In this document: piece by piece, positions 34,501 through 48,231 of the stretch
How positions within the stretch are numbered: the stretch's first letter is position 1
Layout: each line of letters opens with the position of its first letter
Origin: Coturnix japonica
Taxonomy: Eukaryota > Chordata > Aves > Galliformes > Phasianidae
Direction of reading: 5' to 3'
Length of the DNA: 64,000 bases
Assembly: GCF_001577835.2 (NCBI RefSeq)
Contig: NC_029529.1
Coordinates: 12,411,380 to 12,475,379 of the forward strand
Position numbers and translations under genes: made by a program
The notes under the pieces: generated by a model
The model's input: only the letters and a program-made list of their open reading frames with translations
What the model was told of the DNA's origin: nothing
Database searches by the model: none

Positions 34501-37500
34501 TTGATCACATTAGATGAGGATGAGCAAAATGCTGTAAAATAATCCTGGAGTTCTGTTTACTGAGGAAGTTCTTCCCACGAAGTAGGAAAACCAGAAGATT
34601 CCTGATTCTTTGGTTCCCAATAAAGCAAGAACATCAGTCTTTGCTCAATGTTATACACAAGTAATTAAGCATGAGTTAAAAATGCATGAAAAAAAAGTAA
34701 AATTTTTGCTGAAATCAGCTGGGATTTAAGCACCAGCTCATAACTAACCAGAGACCAATTTGCTGAGCCAGGGGCATGCATGCTGACCCCCTGCAGCAGC
34801 CCAAGAGAGGAAGTACAGGAGAGGAGCAACCAGCAGCGACCATTTGTTCATCAGTGAGAAGCTGGAGCAGAAAGCCTGTCAGCCCCCAGCAGTTATGCTA
34901 ATGCTATCCTAATGTGACAGCAATTCCCAGAGCATGGATAACTGTTGTGGTGACTGGAATTAGAATCTCCCAGAAGTTTAGTTTTATACCCTCTGGGATT
35001 TGCTTACATGTTCAGTAATGAAAAGTCTCAAATTACCAGTGGAAAACATCAGGCTTCTCTACAATCAGCTCACAAATCCCGTACAACTGTCTCTTCATAA
35101 AGGATGTTTTAGACTGAATTATGACCCTACGTTGGGTCAAAAGCTGGACCTAGGAAATCACTAACGTGTAGTTAGTAAATAATATCTCTGGACGCACCTG
35201 GAGAGATCAGCTTGCACCAGCATGCGGTACAGCGTGGGAGCACCAACGATGGTGTCGATGGGGAAGTTGCAGAGAGTCTAATGAGTGAAGCAACAACACA
35301 ACAGGTGAAACTCAGACATCAGAAGCTGTCTTCTGGATGTACAGTGCACAGGAGTGTAGGGGCCAAATGTAGCTCTCCTGTTTATGTAAAAGCAGTAGAT
35401 ACATTCTTCAGGGGCCCCTACCCTTGGCATAGCAGGTGGAGAATCACAGTATGTTTGGAAAAAATTCCAGTCTTTCTTGTCTACATGAAACCCAGACTGC
35501 CTAGACAGCTCCAAGCATGGACAGAAGAAGCCTGTCTGCATTATGGGGAATGGTTTGGGTTGGAAAGGACCTTTAAGACCATCTCGTTCCAACCCCCTGC
35601 TGTAGGCAGGGACACCTCCCACAGCCCAGGTTGCTCACAGCCCCACAGTGCTTCCAGGGAGGGAGCATCCACAGCTTCACTGGGCAACATGTTCCAGTGT
35701 CTCACCATCCTTACATTAAAAGAGTGAATAGGACTTTATGGAAAGATAAAGCATCTTAAATGCAACAGTGGACATAACACTCTTTAAATCTTCCTCTGCA
35801 GTTAGAAATTATTTTCTGCTCCTTTTCTGCAGGTTTCCACACCTCTGTAAGTTTTTCTTACATTTAGGATAACTGATGATTCAATCTTTGGGAGCTGGTG
35901 GACAAAGACGCATGATCCTGAAGACCAGGCATCGAATACAGATGTCAGCGAAGTTACTATCCAGCCTGTGTCTGTAATGCCCCACACTGTGTCCGATGGA
36001 GCCACATCCAACCAGAATCTAACAGCAGGAAAAAGAATTAAAAGAATAAAAAGGAAATGGTAGCTTTTGTTTAATTAAAAGAAAAAGGAAAGCAAATGAA
36101 ACCAAAGGGTCACTGTCCCCCACATCTCCCCTAAGAAAAACCCAAATACCCAACAATCAACAACACCAATAGAAAACAAAAATCAAATCCAACACTGCTA
36201 ATGAGATATGTGGGCTCTGGGCACTCTCAGTATGTTCATTTGTTGAGCTACCTCAGGGATAAGAGGACCTCTAAGGTTTAAGTATCTGTTTGTACAAATA
36301 AACATATACAGTAAAGTTATGAGGTCATTCATAACATTGGATACAATAAGGGAAAGAACTGCAGTAAAGTGACTTTCCTGTGTTGGACACCAGGTATTTC
36401 ACTTCCATGTCTGCTGAAGGACCAGGCTGATCTGTGCAACAAACGTCAGCTCTGACTCTGTTCATCTACACACAAAACATAACCTTTGCAGCCCAAACAG
36501 AATGATGTCTTTGGTGCTGCACTCTAAAATGCTTCCAGCTTGTGGCTGTCCTTTGAAGCACTCCAAAGAAGGACTGGAAGGTAGTCACTGGAAAATGGAA
36601 ATACTGGGGCTGATCTTACTCATTAGGAAATCTGTCAGTGTTTCTAACCTGATTTCTGGGGGAGGAGGACAGAAGCCACACACCTGGGTAGCTCAGGAGC
36701 TTTTCATCAGTTGTGCTGTGCAGCTCCAATTATCAACCAGGCTCAAAACTTTCATACCTTTCACATAACAGGGGTCTAAAACCAAGGCTGCCCTGGGAAT
36801 GTTCGACCATCTTTGGAGAACCTGTGGTTCCACTGGTAAAGAAGATCGTCATCGAGTCTTGAAGCCTTGTTTTGGCGCAGGGATGGTCAGCAGGCTGGTT
36901 TCTGTAAAACACAGAATACAGTTGGTGACTTCAGTGATTACTTTACATGGGCTTCAGAACCATGTAAACCATCTGCACTAAGCCACTAAGGCTTAGTGGT
37001 GGTGTTTGATGAGTATTTGCAGTTGATGAATACAAATGAGCACTTGTGGAGAACAGTTCTGCTTTCTGCATCGTGACTGCAGTGCCACTCATGCATATAT
37101 ACTCACTTGTACAGGTCATTGAAGTTCAGCCATCCCTCCCTGCTGCCTTTGGACACCATCAGCTTGTATTTCAGAAACTGGCACTCAGATGCCACTGAGT
37201 CTACTGCAGGAGCCAGGATGTCATTGGTAATGATGCACTTGGCCTTCGAAGCCTGGAGTCGATATAATATGTCTTTGGCTGATAATTGGGATATTCCTGG
37301 AATTAAGACAATTCCTGGAAGAGCAATATGATTAGTTTAGGATAACATTTTTTACATCTGATCCTTTTCTAAACTAGTCTAAACTAGTGACTATTCCCAA
37401 ACTGACCTCTGGGATGAATGTGCCACGACACTCCCAAGTCAGTTAATGTTGGAGTAATGCAGCTGCTGTGCCCTCCTGTAAGGAATCAAAGGTGGACCTC

Positions 37501-39010
37501 TCTGGTGACTCCTCAGCTCTTTGCCTTCTGCCATCTCCATGCCCCAGGCCACCTGCTCTATGGCACCTACTGCAAATCCTTCAGGGCTGCCTGTGTAATT
37601 GGTAGCCAGGCAACTCACTCAATTGTTAATTTACATTACTTCTCCTTTATAAACGATTCTGTGTCCTCTCAAATGATTTGCATTATGAAGCAGTTTTACT
37701 GATCTCAGCTCACTGACCGGCTCGAATGCACGCCACGTTCAGCAGCCACCATTCTGGGATTCGTGGCAGGACCACAAAGACTCTGTCCCCTTTTTGCAGT
37801 CCACACACTTTGGTCAACACGTTGGCCACTTTGCGAGAAAGGATTCCCAGTTCCTGAAAGTTCCACTTTACTTCTTCTCCATTTCCACTTATCCACCAAA
37901 ACGCGGATTTTGTTGGTCTTTTTCCAGCCTAAAAACCACAAGGATTCCAAAGAAACCCCCATTTTTTTCAGCAAGATTGCGCAGTTATAAAAACAAAAGT
38001 ATCTGTGAATCGTGGAGGATTCGTGTGTTTCCAAACTTGCACATGAGCAAGTTGCAAATTATTTTCCTTTGTCCTTAGGGAGTGCAGGACTCACTGTGGG
38101 TCACACTATGGGTCAGATATTCCTGACAAACTGCCCTTTTCTGAACCTGAGGTGTTCATCATTCTGTGCATCTCCGGACTCAAGTCACTGTCTAAATTCT
38201 ATTCCTGTCTAAGCTTCACACTGAGCATTAATTCTCTTAAGAAGGTGATGAGTAACACAAAATACTTCACCTAATACTTGTGATATTCTGAGTGGAGTTG
38301 TGGAATACCACAAACAGAAGCTGCACAGGAAGAAGAGAAAATAAAGCATGAGAATGCATTATCCCTGGTCAAGCCTGAGAGCTCAGGGAGAGGGGAGTGA
38401 CTGAAGTGACTAAAGACTGAAGGTCTTTAGTGACACGACACCTGGATAAACGCAGCATCTACTTTGGAGAAAGGCAGTTGCACACTTGTGGCAGAAAGTT
38501 CCCTGGCATGCAGTATTATTGTTACATTACTCTTGCTTTGTGATGTGACAGCTAACAATATGGCATGCAGAAGAAATAAGCACAACCATTCCAATGATGA
38601 ATCACAGTCTTGAGGGCCTTATCATTGCTTTTTCCACCTACACAGGGAGGACCAAGGGTCAGACATACTTGTAAAAAATGAAGCAAGAAGAAATGAGATT
38701 CCACATCATTTCCTGGTTCAAATTGGTTTTTAGCAACTGATTTTTCTTTAAGAAAAAGAAGTTACTATTTGAAATGAATCTAAGAATCTCATCTGCCCAA
38801 ACGATCGCCTACCTTTTCAATCTCAGACCATTTGTCCAGTACATCGCTTGCAAAGTTAAAATACTTTGGTATTTCCTGTTCACCACGTCTGACGGACTCA
38901 TACTGAGAGTGCACATCAGAGACAAGCAGCCTGGGATGCCCATGGAAAGTCCTACAAGGAGGTTTCAGAGTCCACAACGATGTTAGAGCCCGTAACTTAC
39001 AAATCTTCAT
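31552..39010 (-). CDS. ACSM-family medium-chain acyl-CoA synthetase, downstream copy, 13 exons, 579 aa
   Basis: The protein activates medium-chain or xenobiotic carboxylates to acyl-CoA (ATP to AMP + PPi), normally in the mitochondrial matrix. Exons in coding order: 39010-38813, 37928-37718, 37314-37107, 36901-36758, 36018-35862, 35277-35198, 34462-34339, 33848-33768, 33672-33571, 33483-33356, 32996-32897, 32484-32365, 31638-31552 (TAG). They sum to 1740 nt with matching phases. A basic, acid-poor N-terminus ([20 protein letters not shown]) looks like a mitochondrial presequence. Core motifs: P-loop [10 protein letters not shown] 228-237, YGQTE 369-373, TGD 452-454, hinge region [12 protein letters not shown], and catalytic Lys565 in PKTITGKIK. 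Oddities: [12 protein letters not shown] (266-277), where relatives have [12 protein letters not shown], and EVYGQTEA for EGYGQTET. It is a tandem paralogue of the gene at 40654-48231. By eye it resembles ACSM3, ACSM4 and ACSM5 about equally, so no symbol is given. Confidence 0.93.
35540..35725 (-). mobile_element. CR1 LINE 3'-end fragment
   Basis: The segment reads as antisense CR1: GGTTTGGGTTGGAAAGGACC, then TCCAACCCCCTGCTGTAGGC and CAACATGTTCCAGTGTCTCA. It lies in the intron between exons 5 and 6 of the downstream ACSM gene. It is 5'-truncated, as usual for CR1. Confidence 0.9.
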
Positions 39011-40653
39011 GGCAGGATATAAATGAAGATGCTGTAGACCGCATAAGAAAGTTAATGGAATCGTTGCTGTTGTTTTCCTCTAACGAAAATAATGAAAATG
39101 AGAAACACTACCTTGAAATTAACCAAAGAAAGACAGTTCTATTATGGATTGATTAATTATTAGTTGAGTTCTCTTAGGCTATTCACAGCAAAACTGATGT
39201 TTAACAACAAAGTTCTGCAGCAGATTTTCCTCCAACCATGTTCCAATACGGAGCACCAGACTGGACTAAAACAGATCCACTTGAATCAAACTGAACAATT
39301 CAGCGATCAACATAAGCAAAATACTTTATTTTTATGTTCTTACTCTTTTTAGTATCATAGTAAGCCACTTCTCATTTCTTTGTGCGCAATTCTGCAATTT
39401 AGCTAAAACCTGTAGATTTAAGAACACTGTAAGAGCAAAATATACACAGCAGTGGGTAGAAAGGTGACTACAGACATTCAGGAGCAATATTCAAGTTTGG
39501 ACAGGTTACTCAAAGCTGACAAAGTGAAAAAGATTTTAAATGAGGGATTCCCTGCTCTACCAAAATTTGCATTAAGTTTTGCTGAGAGAAAACCTGGCAG
39601 TTTTTAACATTTTCACCAGCAAAATCAGGAATGAAAACAAAATAAGAAAACTGAGGGAAGGATACAGTAATGAGAAAGTCTGAATTGCTGCTGGAATCAG
39701 AAATGATTTTTCCTGATTAGTACCAGTTGCTGCTTCTTGCTGATGACCACTGAGAACTGGAACAACGTGTTTTACCAACCTGTTTGCTCCGGGCAGAGTG
39801 GATTGAGCGGCCTGCAGCAAATCCTCTTCACTGGTTCATTTAGCTGTCAGGAAATGCTCCCCAAAAGGCACCTTGGGAAGACTGACTGGAGATGTGGAGC
39901 TCAGACGTGCTAATTAAAAGTACTTGGAGTGATGCCCCTTTACCAGTCGTTTTTTTCCAAGTAATGAGAGCAGAACATAGTACAAAACTGACCAGGCAAT
40001 GTAATGATTTCTAGAGTAACCTTTCTCCTTGTAATCATTTACACCATTGTCAATCATGTATAATTTGCACCTTAGCCTGAAGAACTTTGTATATTCTTTT
40101 CTCCCATTTTAACCAATTGAGGAGATCACAGATTCATCATGATGAGAGGCAGTCATACAATACATCTTTCTCCTTCCAACCAGAAGGAGTTTGGGAATGT
40201 CATAGGGAGAACATTTAAAGAGAGAATGTCAATCCATCACTGCTTGTACTCATCACAGTGCAGAGATATTACTTTTACTAATTTCTCATTTATTTGTAAT
40301 GGTCAAAATTGCAGTGGACCTTTATTATTATGATTTTTTTTAAAGGAATCTGATGTTTATATTAATTGCAGTAAAAAAAATTAAACTTCCATGCAGTCTT
40401 GGGTCACTCTCTCCTCTCTCATACCACATTTTCAATTATTCGTGTCTTTTCCCATCTGGGTTCCCATTGTGGGTTGATGGTAGACGTGGTTCTCATATCA
40501 CACATCCTCAGGTTATACGAGCCTCCATTTTTGCTCCCTGTTCTTCCATACATTCTCTTAGTGCTGTGGTTTGTGATAATATGCCAAGTCCAAACACCAT
40601 GATTTGGCTGATGTGGATGACGGAAGTTTTCTCTCCTCCATTTTCAGATACTG
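39011..40653. other. Spacer between the two ACSM genes
   Basis: This holds the promoter side of the downstream copy and the 3' UTR of the upstream copy. Minus-strand AATAAA signals at 40326-40321 and 40294-40289 lie about 330-360 bp after the upstream gene's stop and probably end its transcript. It is AT-rich with no CpG island; I see no further exon. Confidence 0.6.
40289..40326 (-). terminator. Polyadenylation signals of the ACSM5-like gene
   Basis: AATAAA on the - strand occurs at 40326-40321 and 40294-40289, 330-365 bp past the TAA at 40656-40654. Confidence 0.55.
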
Positions 40654-43600
40654 TTATGCTTTTCCCCATTCTTTGTTTCTTAGAACTTTTCTCTGGATTT
40701 TCCCCGTCGCTGTCTTTGGCAGAGACTGAACAAACTCCACCTGAATGACAAAAACACTTGCTTTTAGCCAAACACATTCTGATGAATCTCAGAGATGCAA
40801 GGAAAGATGCTCTAACATTGTGGTGAGGGTAACAAGATGCAAAGCTGCACAGCCTGGGGCTGGGATGGTGAAATTCCTTGCTGCATATCTTAGCTGTGCT
40901 GCACAGGCCATACGTGCTTGTAGAGGAGCATCTTCAACTATTAGGGAGGAGAATCATGAGCGTTCTCCAGACACGATGCCAGCAGAAATTTCTGCTTTGT
41001 TTTGACTGAGTCTGAACAGAGCTCAGGGAAGAACCTGATAAGAACAGATTGCCTTGTCCATTTGAGTTACTGTGAAAACCTCAGTACTTTAGGAACTGGA
41101 CTCTGCTTTTACCATCTCCTCTTTCTTTTTTCCTTTTCTTTCCCCCCACCCTCCCCAAGGAAGAACAGCAAGTACTTACCTTCCTGGGGTACTTGTAAGG
41201 AGCAGTCACCTTTTTGACGTGTTGCTGAAGATCACGAGTCAGCTCTTCTGGGTCGTGTGATGCAAAAGCAGGAGCTAAAACAACGAAGGCTTTGACTACC
41301 TGTGCCACAGAAGTGAAAGGACTCTGTTAACATCTAGCTGTGATTAGCTGTAATTAAGGTACTGATAAAACTGAACACCAAAATACAAAATTGTGACTTC
41401 TTTCTTTAATCTCTCCTGTCCTTGGCTTTTTGTTACAAAATGAGTTGCAAGGAATGATGTATATTGAAGCATGGGAACGTTTGCTATTTCAGAATCTTCC
41501 CAAAGGAAGCCCAGCATATGCAGAGAACTCAATGCTTAGAATCAGATACATCTCTTTCCATATCTTTACCTCCCCTCGAATTGGATCAGGACTGCTGACA
41601 ACAGCTGACTCTGAGACTGCTGGGTGTTGTATTAATGCACTTTCAACTTCAAATGGACCTATACGATACCTAGGAGAAAAATACAGATATGACAACCACA
41701 GCAAGCTCGTCATTTCACTAGGTCGATTTTTTAAAACAAAGCAGGCCATTAACAGGCAAACAACAGAATCTATTTGCAGCTGACTTACCCAGCAGAATTA
41801 ATTATATCATCGGATCTTCCAACAAACCAGACATATCCTTCTTCATCCATAACCCCTCTGTCCCCAGTGACATAGAAGTTTCCGGTGATGCAGGCAGCAG
41901 TCTTCTCTGGATTATCCTGACAACAATAGATAGTAAAAGAAAGAATGTGATGTCAGGCTTGACATGTCTTGATCAGAGTGGTCAGGCTCAAAACTCTCAA
42001 GTCACATAGAGACCCTGTGAAGATGCTAGATGAAATTCAGCTCCTCATTAAGTACCTTTGTTCTGGGTCTCTCCTGAGCTTCTCAGCAGGCTCAGGCAGG
42101 CAGAACAACTTGTACTTACCAAGTACTCAGAGAACATGCAGAAGGGTCGTGAAGGTTGAACTTTGACAGCAATGTTGCCTTCTTCTCCTTTGGGCAGAAC
42201 AGCCCCATTGTCATCTATGATCTACAGGAAGAATCATAGAATACAGAATACCCTGAGTTGTAGGAGACCTCCAAGGATCATCAAGTCCACGTCCTGGCTC
42301 ACAGAGTGTGACAATGTTGTCCAAATGCTTTTTGAACTCAGACATCCCAGGGCCATGACCACTGCCCTGGGGGACCTATTCCACCACCACCCAACTACCA
42401 GTGCCCAAAGGGACGTATCACTACTGCTCTGATTAACTTAATGAAACATCTGTGATGTAACAAGTGAACGACACAAGGGGACAGTCAGCATTTTCTTCAT
42501 GCGTGTGCCCACAAACACATCTGAGCTCAGATGTAGCAGACCAACATACCAACATACCTGCACATCATAAGGTGGGACAGCTTTTCCCAAAGAGCCGGGT
42601 TTAATCTTCATTCCTTTCATATTGGCACATATTGTTACCTGCATGATAGATAAAGACATATATATGTATATAATTCATATTTCTGCAGCATTTTGTAGAT
42701 TTGATGATGGCCTTGCTTTAGGCATGACACCTCTTCATGAATTTGTCATGACCAGGACTGAATCAGGACCAAAATGCCATGGTTCTCCATCACATCAGGG
42801 AAGGGTCAGCTGTGCAGAATAAGGTTGCTTTGCTCAGATTGAGCCAGCAGATCCTCTTGTAAACACTTGAATTTGCAATCCAGCAGAGACAAAGCAGCAG
42901 AGACATCGCATACCTTATTTCAATAATGGGACAATTAATTTGGGACCATCTCAAGGGTAAGAAGAGAGAATGCCTGAAATCTGATTCTTAATAGCTTTGT
43001 TATGTTTGCTTGCAGAGTCAGCAGGGATGTGAACTGATTTAATACTTTCCATCAGAAGCTCAGATGGGCCAAACTGATACTCAGAGCAAATTAATTGTTT
43101 TTTATTTTTTCTTCTGAAGAAAAGATGATGAAGGGATCTACAAGTTATTTTGCAGGGAGCTCCTTTTCAAAAAGTTCATTTAAATGATGCTCCCCTTTCC
43201 ACTGATTAATCAAAGCACGCTGTGCCTTGGGTATTGTTACCTTTGAGATGGCATAGTGGAGAAATTAATACAAACATACTGTTTCAGTCTGGCCATAGCC
43301 TTCATAGATATCCAGCCCTGTTTGGATTTTCCACTTCTCCATCACTTCAGGATTGAGTGGTTCTCCTCCAGATAGACAATGTTTCACAGTCATGAATTTG
43401 TAGCTTGAGAAGAATAGCAAATAAAAGAGTTTTCTTATTTTTTGAAAATAGCAATTGAATGGTCTTACCTGGGGAACATGCCTCAGCTTCCAAAGGAAGC
43501 ACGACTAAAACTTCACAAGCTAGTTTGGAAATGACTATGATACTTCTATCACACTGTCATTGATTGGACTCCTAGATTGCTCATATTACCACTGAGGGGA

Positions 43601-46600
43601 TTTATCTCTCTGTCAGGAAGAGCTGGGTAGGGACAAAAAAAAGCGTTTGCAAATTTTCTTGGAAGAAGACTAAATAAAGGTGTTTCCTCAGGAGAACAGC
43701 AAGAAAGGAACTACCTGAGCAAGCAGGTCAAGTGTTCTTGGAAAGCTGAATTAGGTGACTATGCACTGGCAAAATAAGACAATGAATACACAAGTAATAA
43801 TATGAAATCTCCTTACAAACCATACTGATTACTCATAAGCTTAAAAACTTTGCAGTGTAACAGACCAGTGGGAACAGCTGTCAAATAACTTTCAGCATGT
43901 CAAAGTCCTCAAAGAACTCTAGAGGTTTGTGTCCTACTCAAGGATACAGCAATGACTTCAGTGTGCTCCACCAGCTCCTTGATCTGGTGCTGTCTGAAAT
44001 CCTCCTTGACTTTAATTTAACTGAGCGCCATAAGTTTGGAGGAAGTGACACCTTAAAAAAAATACACCTAATTTATATTTAATAATTTTAATCTAATTTC
44101 CTATGTGCTCTTTTTTCAGAGATTCCATTCATGAAGCCTGAATGGACCAAGGTGTGAATTCTTATTCTCATTTTTTGCAACACATCCTTCTCTTTCAAGT
44201 GCATGGCTTTCCTTTAATTAGCTTTCCTTTAATTGAACAAACAAACAAACAACCCTAACATAAGTAACTAAACAGCTGATTCTGCCACAGCATTACATCC
44301 CAGCCCCTGTGACCCCCACAACACACAGGTGTGTAGTACCTGCTCACATCATGTTGGACAAGCATACGGTAGGCAGTGGGGGCAGTGCAGAAGACGGTGA
44401 TAGGGTATCTTGAGAGAGTCTAGGGGAAAAAAAAGGAAGTGATTTTATTGAAAAGAAGATGTAACGATGGCTCTGACCTGGCAGATATCATGAGACGTTA
44501 AATGTGACAAGAGGGAATGGGCTCAAGTTGTACCAGGGAAGATTTGAGTTGGATATTAGGAAAAATTTCTCCTCCAAAATAGTGGCCAGGTGCTGGAATT
44601 GGCTGCCCAGGGAGGTGCTGGAGTCACTGTCGCTGGGGGTGGAGATGTGGTACTCAGGGACGTGGTTTAGTGGGCAAATATTGGGACAGGACAGCACTGA
44701 TCTTAAGTTAATTATCTCCTGCATTTTCACCACATCTCCTCTACCCTATAGCCTAACCAGGAGGGAAAACACTTGCTTCATTTACCATGCACCATATGGG
44801 GGGATAATTGCTGGGATGTGGGTAGTACCGTGCCTGCTGCTGAAGAATGCTGAGCAGGTATGCTCTGGAATCCAGTTTGTTTGTTTCATTTACACCAGCT
44901 GGAAATAATGCTCACAGCATGAAATGTTATGCTTACTTCTGCAATGACTGTTGGTTTAAACTGTGGCATATTGTGAACAAAAACACAAGATCCACTGATC
45001 CATGGTGCAAAAATGCTGCTCCAAGCTGCCTTTACCCAGCCAGTATCAGAGGTATTCCACATTATATCTGAGGGAGTCAAGTTCATCCAATGCCTGATAA
45101 AGCAGAGGGGAAAAATAAATGGTTCACACAGTGAGAAAGACTTAACTTAGGCCCAAGTCACAGCACAATTAAAGGAAAGGACAGAAGGCTTCCATCAAAA
45201 GATGTGGTGCAGAAAGTTGGTAGGAATTTAAGATCTGAAACATTCTCTTGTTTCTACAAGGAGGATATCCTGACTGCTACTCTGCAATCAGCCCTATGAG
45301 TTATTAAATGCTGTGGCTGATGCTTTCAACTGAGTCTACAAAAAACATTTAATAACCTTTGTTTCACCCTGGGAGAAGAAAGAGGAGGAGAGCATCCAGG
45401 AAAAATACCTGCTACTGGTTGCAAATCCGATGCCATAACTGCTGTGGGACTGCACCACCATTTTTGGAGAGCCTGTACTTCCACTGGTAAAATAGATGAG
45501 CATTGGGTCATCATTTCTTGTCTTAATGCATTTGTGGTCAGCAGATGTCACCCTTCAGAAGAAATAGCATATGATGGTTACTACACGTGCATTTTCCATA
45601 CAAGAAAATTTATTTTTTTAGATTTAGGAGTTAAACAGGAAAATAGTTGGCACTAAAATACATGATCTCACAAAACAGTCACATCAGATGGTACATGTAA
45701 GAGTTTTGATGATCACATCTGTGTTCCATACAACATAATTTTCACAATGTGAACATCTAGAGCCTATTCCAGAGACTGTCTACAGCTATATTTCAATGGC
45801 TCTGAAAGTGCTGTTTGTAGAACAGCAGGTAGCTGCAAAGCCAACTTCTGCCTCAAAACATACCATCTCCCACCTCGAAGTCAGTGGAAGATATTCATGC
45901 TCTGATGCCAGATAAGGTGTTCTTAGACACACATTATACTACTGAAGTCCAAGATGCCAATGAACTATCTAGACTGTCTGGGCTATCAAGCAAGTCAAGG
46001 GAAGAAATAGCTGATGCCATGTCAGCTGGGCAACAAGAACTGGCAACAGTTGTATTATCACAGAATTCAAGAGCCATTGGGCTGGGCTCTAGTAGACAAG
46101 CACAACGTGTCTTCAAGATTAGTACTCTGTGCTCTTATGTCAGCTTCTAAAAAGGTCTTTGCTTCCAAGACACTGATCAAGGAGCAGCTCAGAGATCTGA
46201 TTCCAGCTCCCCAGAGGAATGCTGAAGGGATCTGTACTTAATGCAGTGATAGCAGTGAGTTGGCAGAGGGCTGGAAAAACATAATTCATCGGTACTTGGG
46301 AATGTGAAAACTCAGCAGTGTCACCTGACAGTTTCCTTTATTTCCCAGAGATGGTGCAGAGAACTGGATACTCACGCATAGAGTTCTTTGAGGTTGAGCC
46401 ACCCATCTCTGTTCCCTTTGGCTACAATTAATTTGGCTTTCAGAAACTGGCATTCAGGCAAGATAGATTCCACTGCAGGTGCCAGGGTGTCATTGGTAAT
46501 GATGCACTTGGCCTTTGAAGCTTGGAGTCGGTATAAAATATCTTTGGCTGTTAGTTGGGATGTTCCTGGAATAAAGACAATTCCTGGAAAAAAAGCAACA

Positions 46601-48231
46601 AAGAATTGGGAAAATGGTCCAGTTGTCTTTATGATGTTTATACAACATGATAGTGTGCAATGAAGACATCGTTCATTTCAATAAGGAATTAATACCTTCA
46701 ACGTAACATAGAACTCAACAGATCCAGTTCAGGTAGCATACGCACATTGCTCAGTCAACATCTCACTGTAGCTTGGATTAATTTTGTAGCATTAAAATGT
46801 GAGTTCGGATAATGGGCAGAATGTGATTTGTATCACAGCTTCAGAGGGGACAAAACAAAAAGAATTTCCTGGATTTCTATACATTCTTTTCCCAAGAATT
46901 TCAATAGTCTGAACATAAATGATTGGTTTCAGTCTTGTTGCTCCTTCAGAGGTGTCCACCCAATTTTTCAGTTGGGAAACTAAAGAATTGAGCGTCTGAA
47001 CGATATTCCCATGGATACAAAAGAACTGGGTTTGCAACTCCGTTGCAACCTGCAACAGAGCAAACAATACAAAACCGCCTGTATGTGTCCCTGTTGATGC
47101 TGAATCATCATGGATGTTTTGCAGACTGAAAAGGTGATGGGTCAAATTCTTCTGAAAAATCTGTGGAAATAACAGCAGAGCAGAAAAGTACTGCACTGAA
47201 CCGTTAGCTGTTATTGTCATAGTACTCCATCAGAACTGTCCATACTGATAATACGTCTGCTCAAATCTGACCTCAGATTGTAACCGTTCAGCCTCCCCTG
47301 GCTTCAACTAAGGGTGGCGTTTAATCAAACAAGATCTTTTCAGCATCTATTTTGTAACATTATTTAGGCTCCTGTGTGGGTGCTGCCAACTCTCCTTCTA
47401 TATAAAAGAATCATGAAGAATAATTGATCAGCAAAGAACAGCGGATCCCTGCTTTTCCTCTCCTTTTTTTTTAATCTTTTTTCAGATTGACAGAGCAATT
47501 TTCTCACATCTATTTATTTTCTTCTTTCTTTCTGTGTCTCAGAGATCAATAGGACAACTCACCTGCCCGGATGCAGGCTATACTCAGTAGCCACCACTCA
47601 GGGACACGAGGCAGAACTGCCAGAACTCTGTCTCCTTTCTGCAAACCACACACCTCAGACAGTATGTTGGCTGTTTTCCTGGACAGAAATCCCAGCTCTT
47701 CAAAGCTCCACTTCACCTCCTCCCCTTCATCATTTACCCACCAAAAAGCTGGGTTTGCCGGTCTCTTTCCATCCTAGAACATAGCAACAGAACATATTAA
47801 ATCAGATGGTAAACCTTAAAAAGTTTCGTTTCCATTCAAAATAACTCCAGACTTTGCAAATGGTCTTTGGTAATCAGTCCCTTGGAGCGATGCCCACATT
47901 TCTGACAAAGAAAATACTGTGCCGTAATTTCCAGCTATCATTACCCAGCATCCATCACAAAAATTGGTTTTTATTGTCTGGTATTTGTTTCAGTGTCTAT
48001 AAAATAGAAGAAAATTGCTACCTTTTCCAGTTGCAGCCACTCATCCAGGACATCGCTGGCAAAGTTGAAATATTTGGGTAGTTCCTTCTCACACCGGTTT
48101 ACAGAGTCATAATATGAAATAATCTGGGATGTGCGGAGCCTGTTACATCCATGGAAAAGTCTGGAAGGAGACCTCAGAATCTGCAAGCACTGAGGAATCC
48201 GGGATATCATAAATGTCCTCATGATAAACAA
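40654..48231 (-). CDS. ACSM5: ACSM5-like medium-chain acyl-CoA synthetase, 13 exons, 583 aa
   Basis: This is a mitochondrial-type acyl-AMP/acyl-CoA synthetase. Exons in coding order: 48231-48022, 47773-47563, 46583-46376, 45552-45409, 45093-44937, 44419-44340, 43403-43280, 42638-42558, 42221-42120, 41916-41789, 41669-41570, 41299-41180, 40740-40654 (TAA). They sum to 1752 nt. From exon 2 on, every exon length equals that of the downstream copy. Motifs: P-loop [10 protein letters not shown] 232-241, [10 protein letters not shown] intact, EGYGQTET around 371-378, TGD 456-458, catalytic Lys569 in PKTATGKIQ. The segments [23 protein letters not shown] and DDIIN before the hinge resemble human ACSM5. 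Position also fits: in human ACSM5 lies head to head with PDILT, as here. The N-terminus is ambiguous, with ATGs at residues 1, 4 and 8; residue 4 gives nearly the same length as the other copy. The ACSM5 name rests on this synteny plus similarity by eye. Confidence 0.92.
42231..42420 (-). mobile_element. CR1 LINE fragment, diverged
   Basis: The antisense CR1 3' end begins AATCATAGAATACAGAATAC and continues with a CCAAGGATCATCAAGTCCA segment. It sits in the intron between exons 8 and 9 of the ACSM5-like gene, next to the exon 9 acceptor. Confidence 0.8.
44500..44720 (+). mobile_element. CR1 LINE fragment, sense
   Basis: Typical CR1 3'-region phrases are present on the + strand: GAGGGAATGGGCTCAAGTTG, GGATATTAGGAAAAATTTCT and CTGCCCAGGGAGGTGCTGGA. 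It lies in the intron between exons 5 and 6 of the ACSM5-like gene, opposite to the gene's direction. Confidence 0.9.

Noticed and set aside
46792-47220. 142-codon open frame on the - strand inside the ACSM5-like gene
   Set aside because: It lies wholly within the intron between exons 2 and 3 and I recognise no host gene family; not enough to call a gene or an element.
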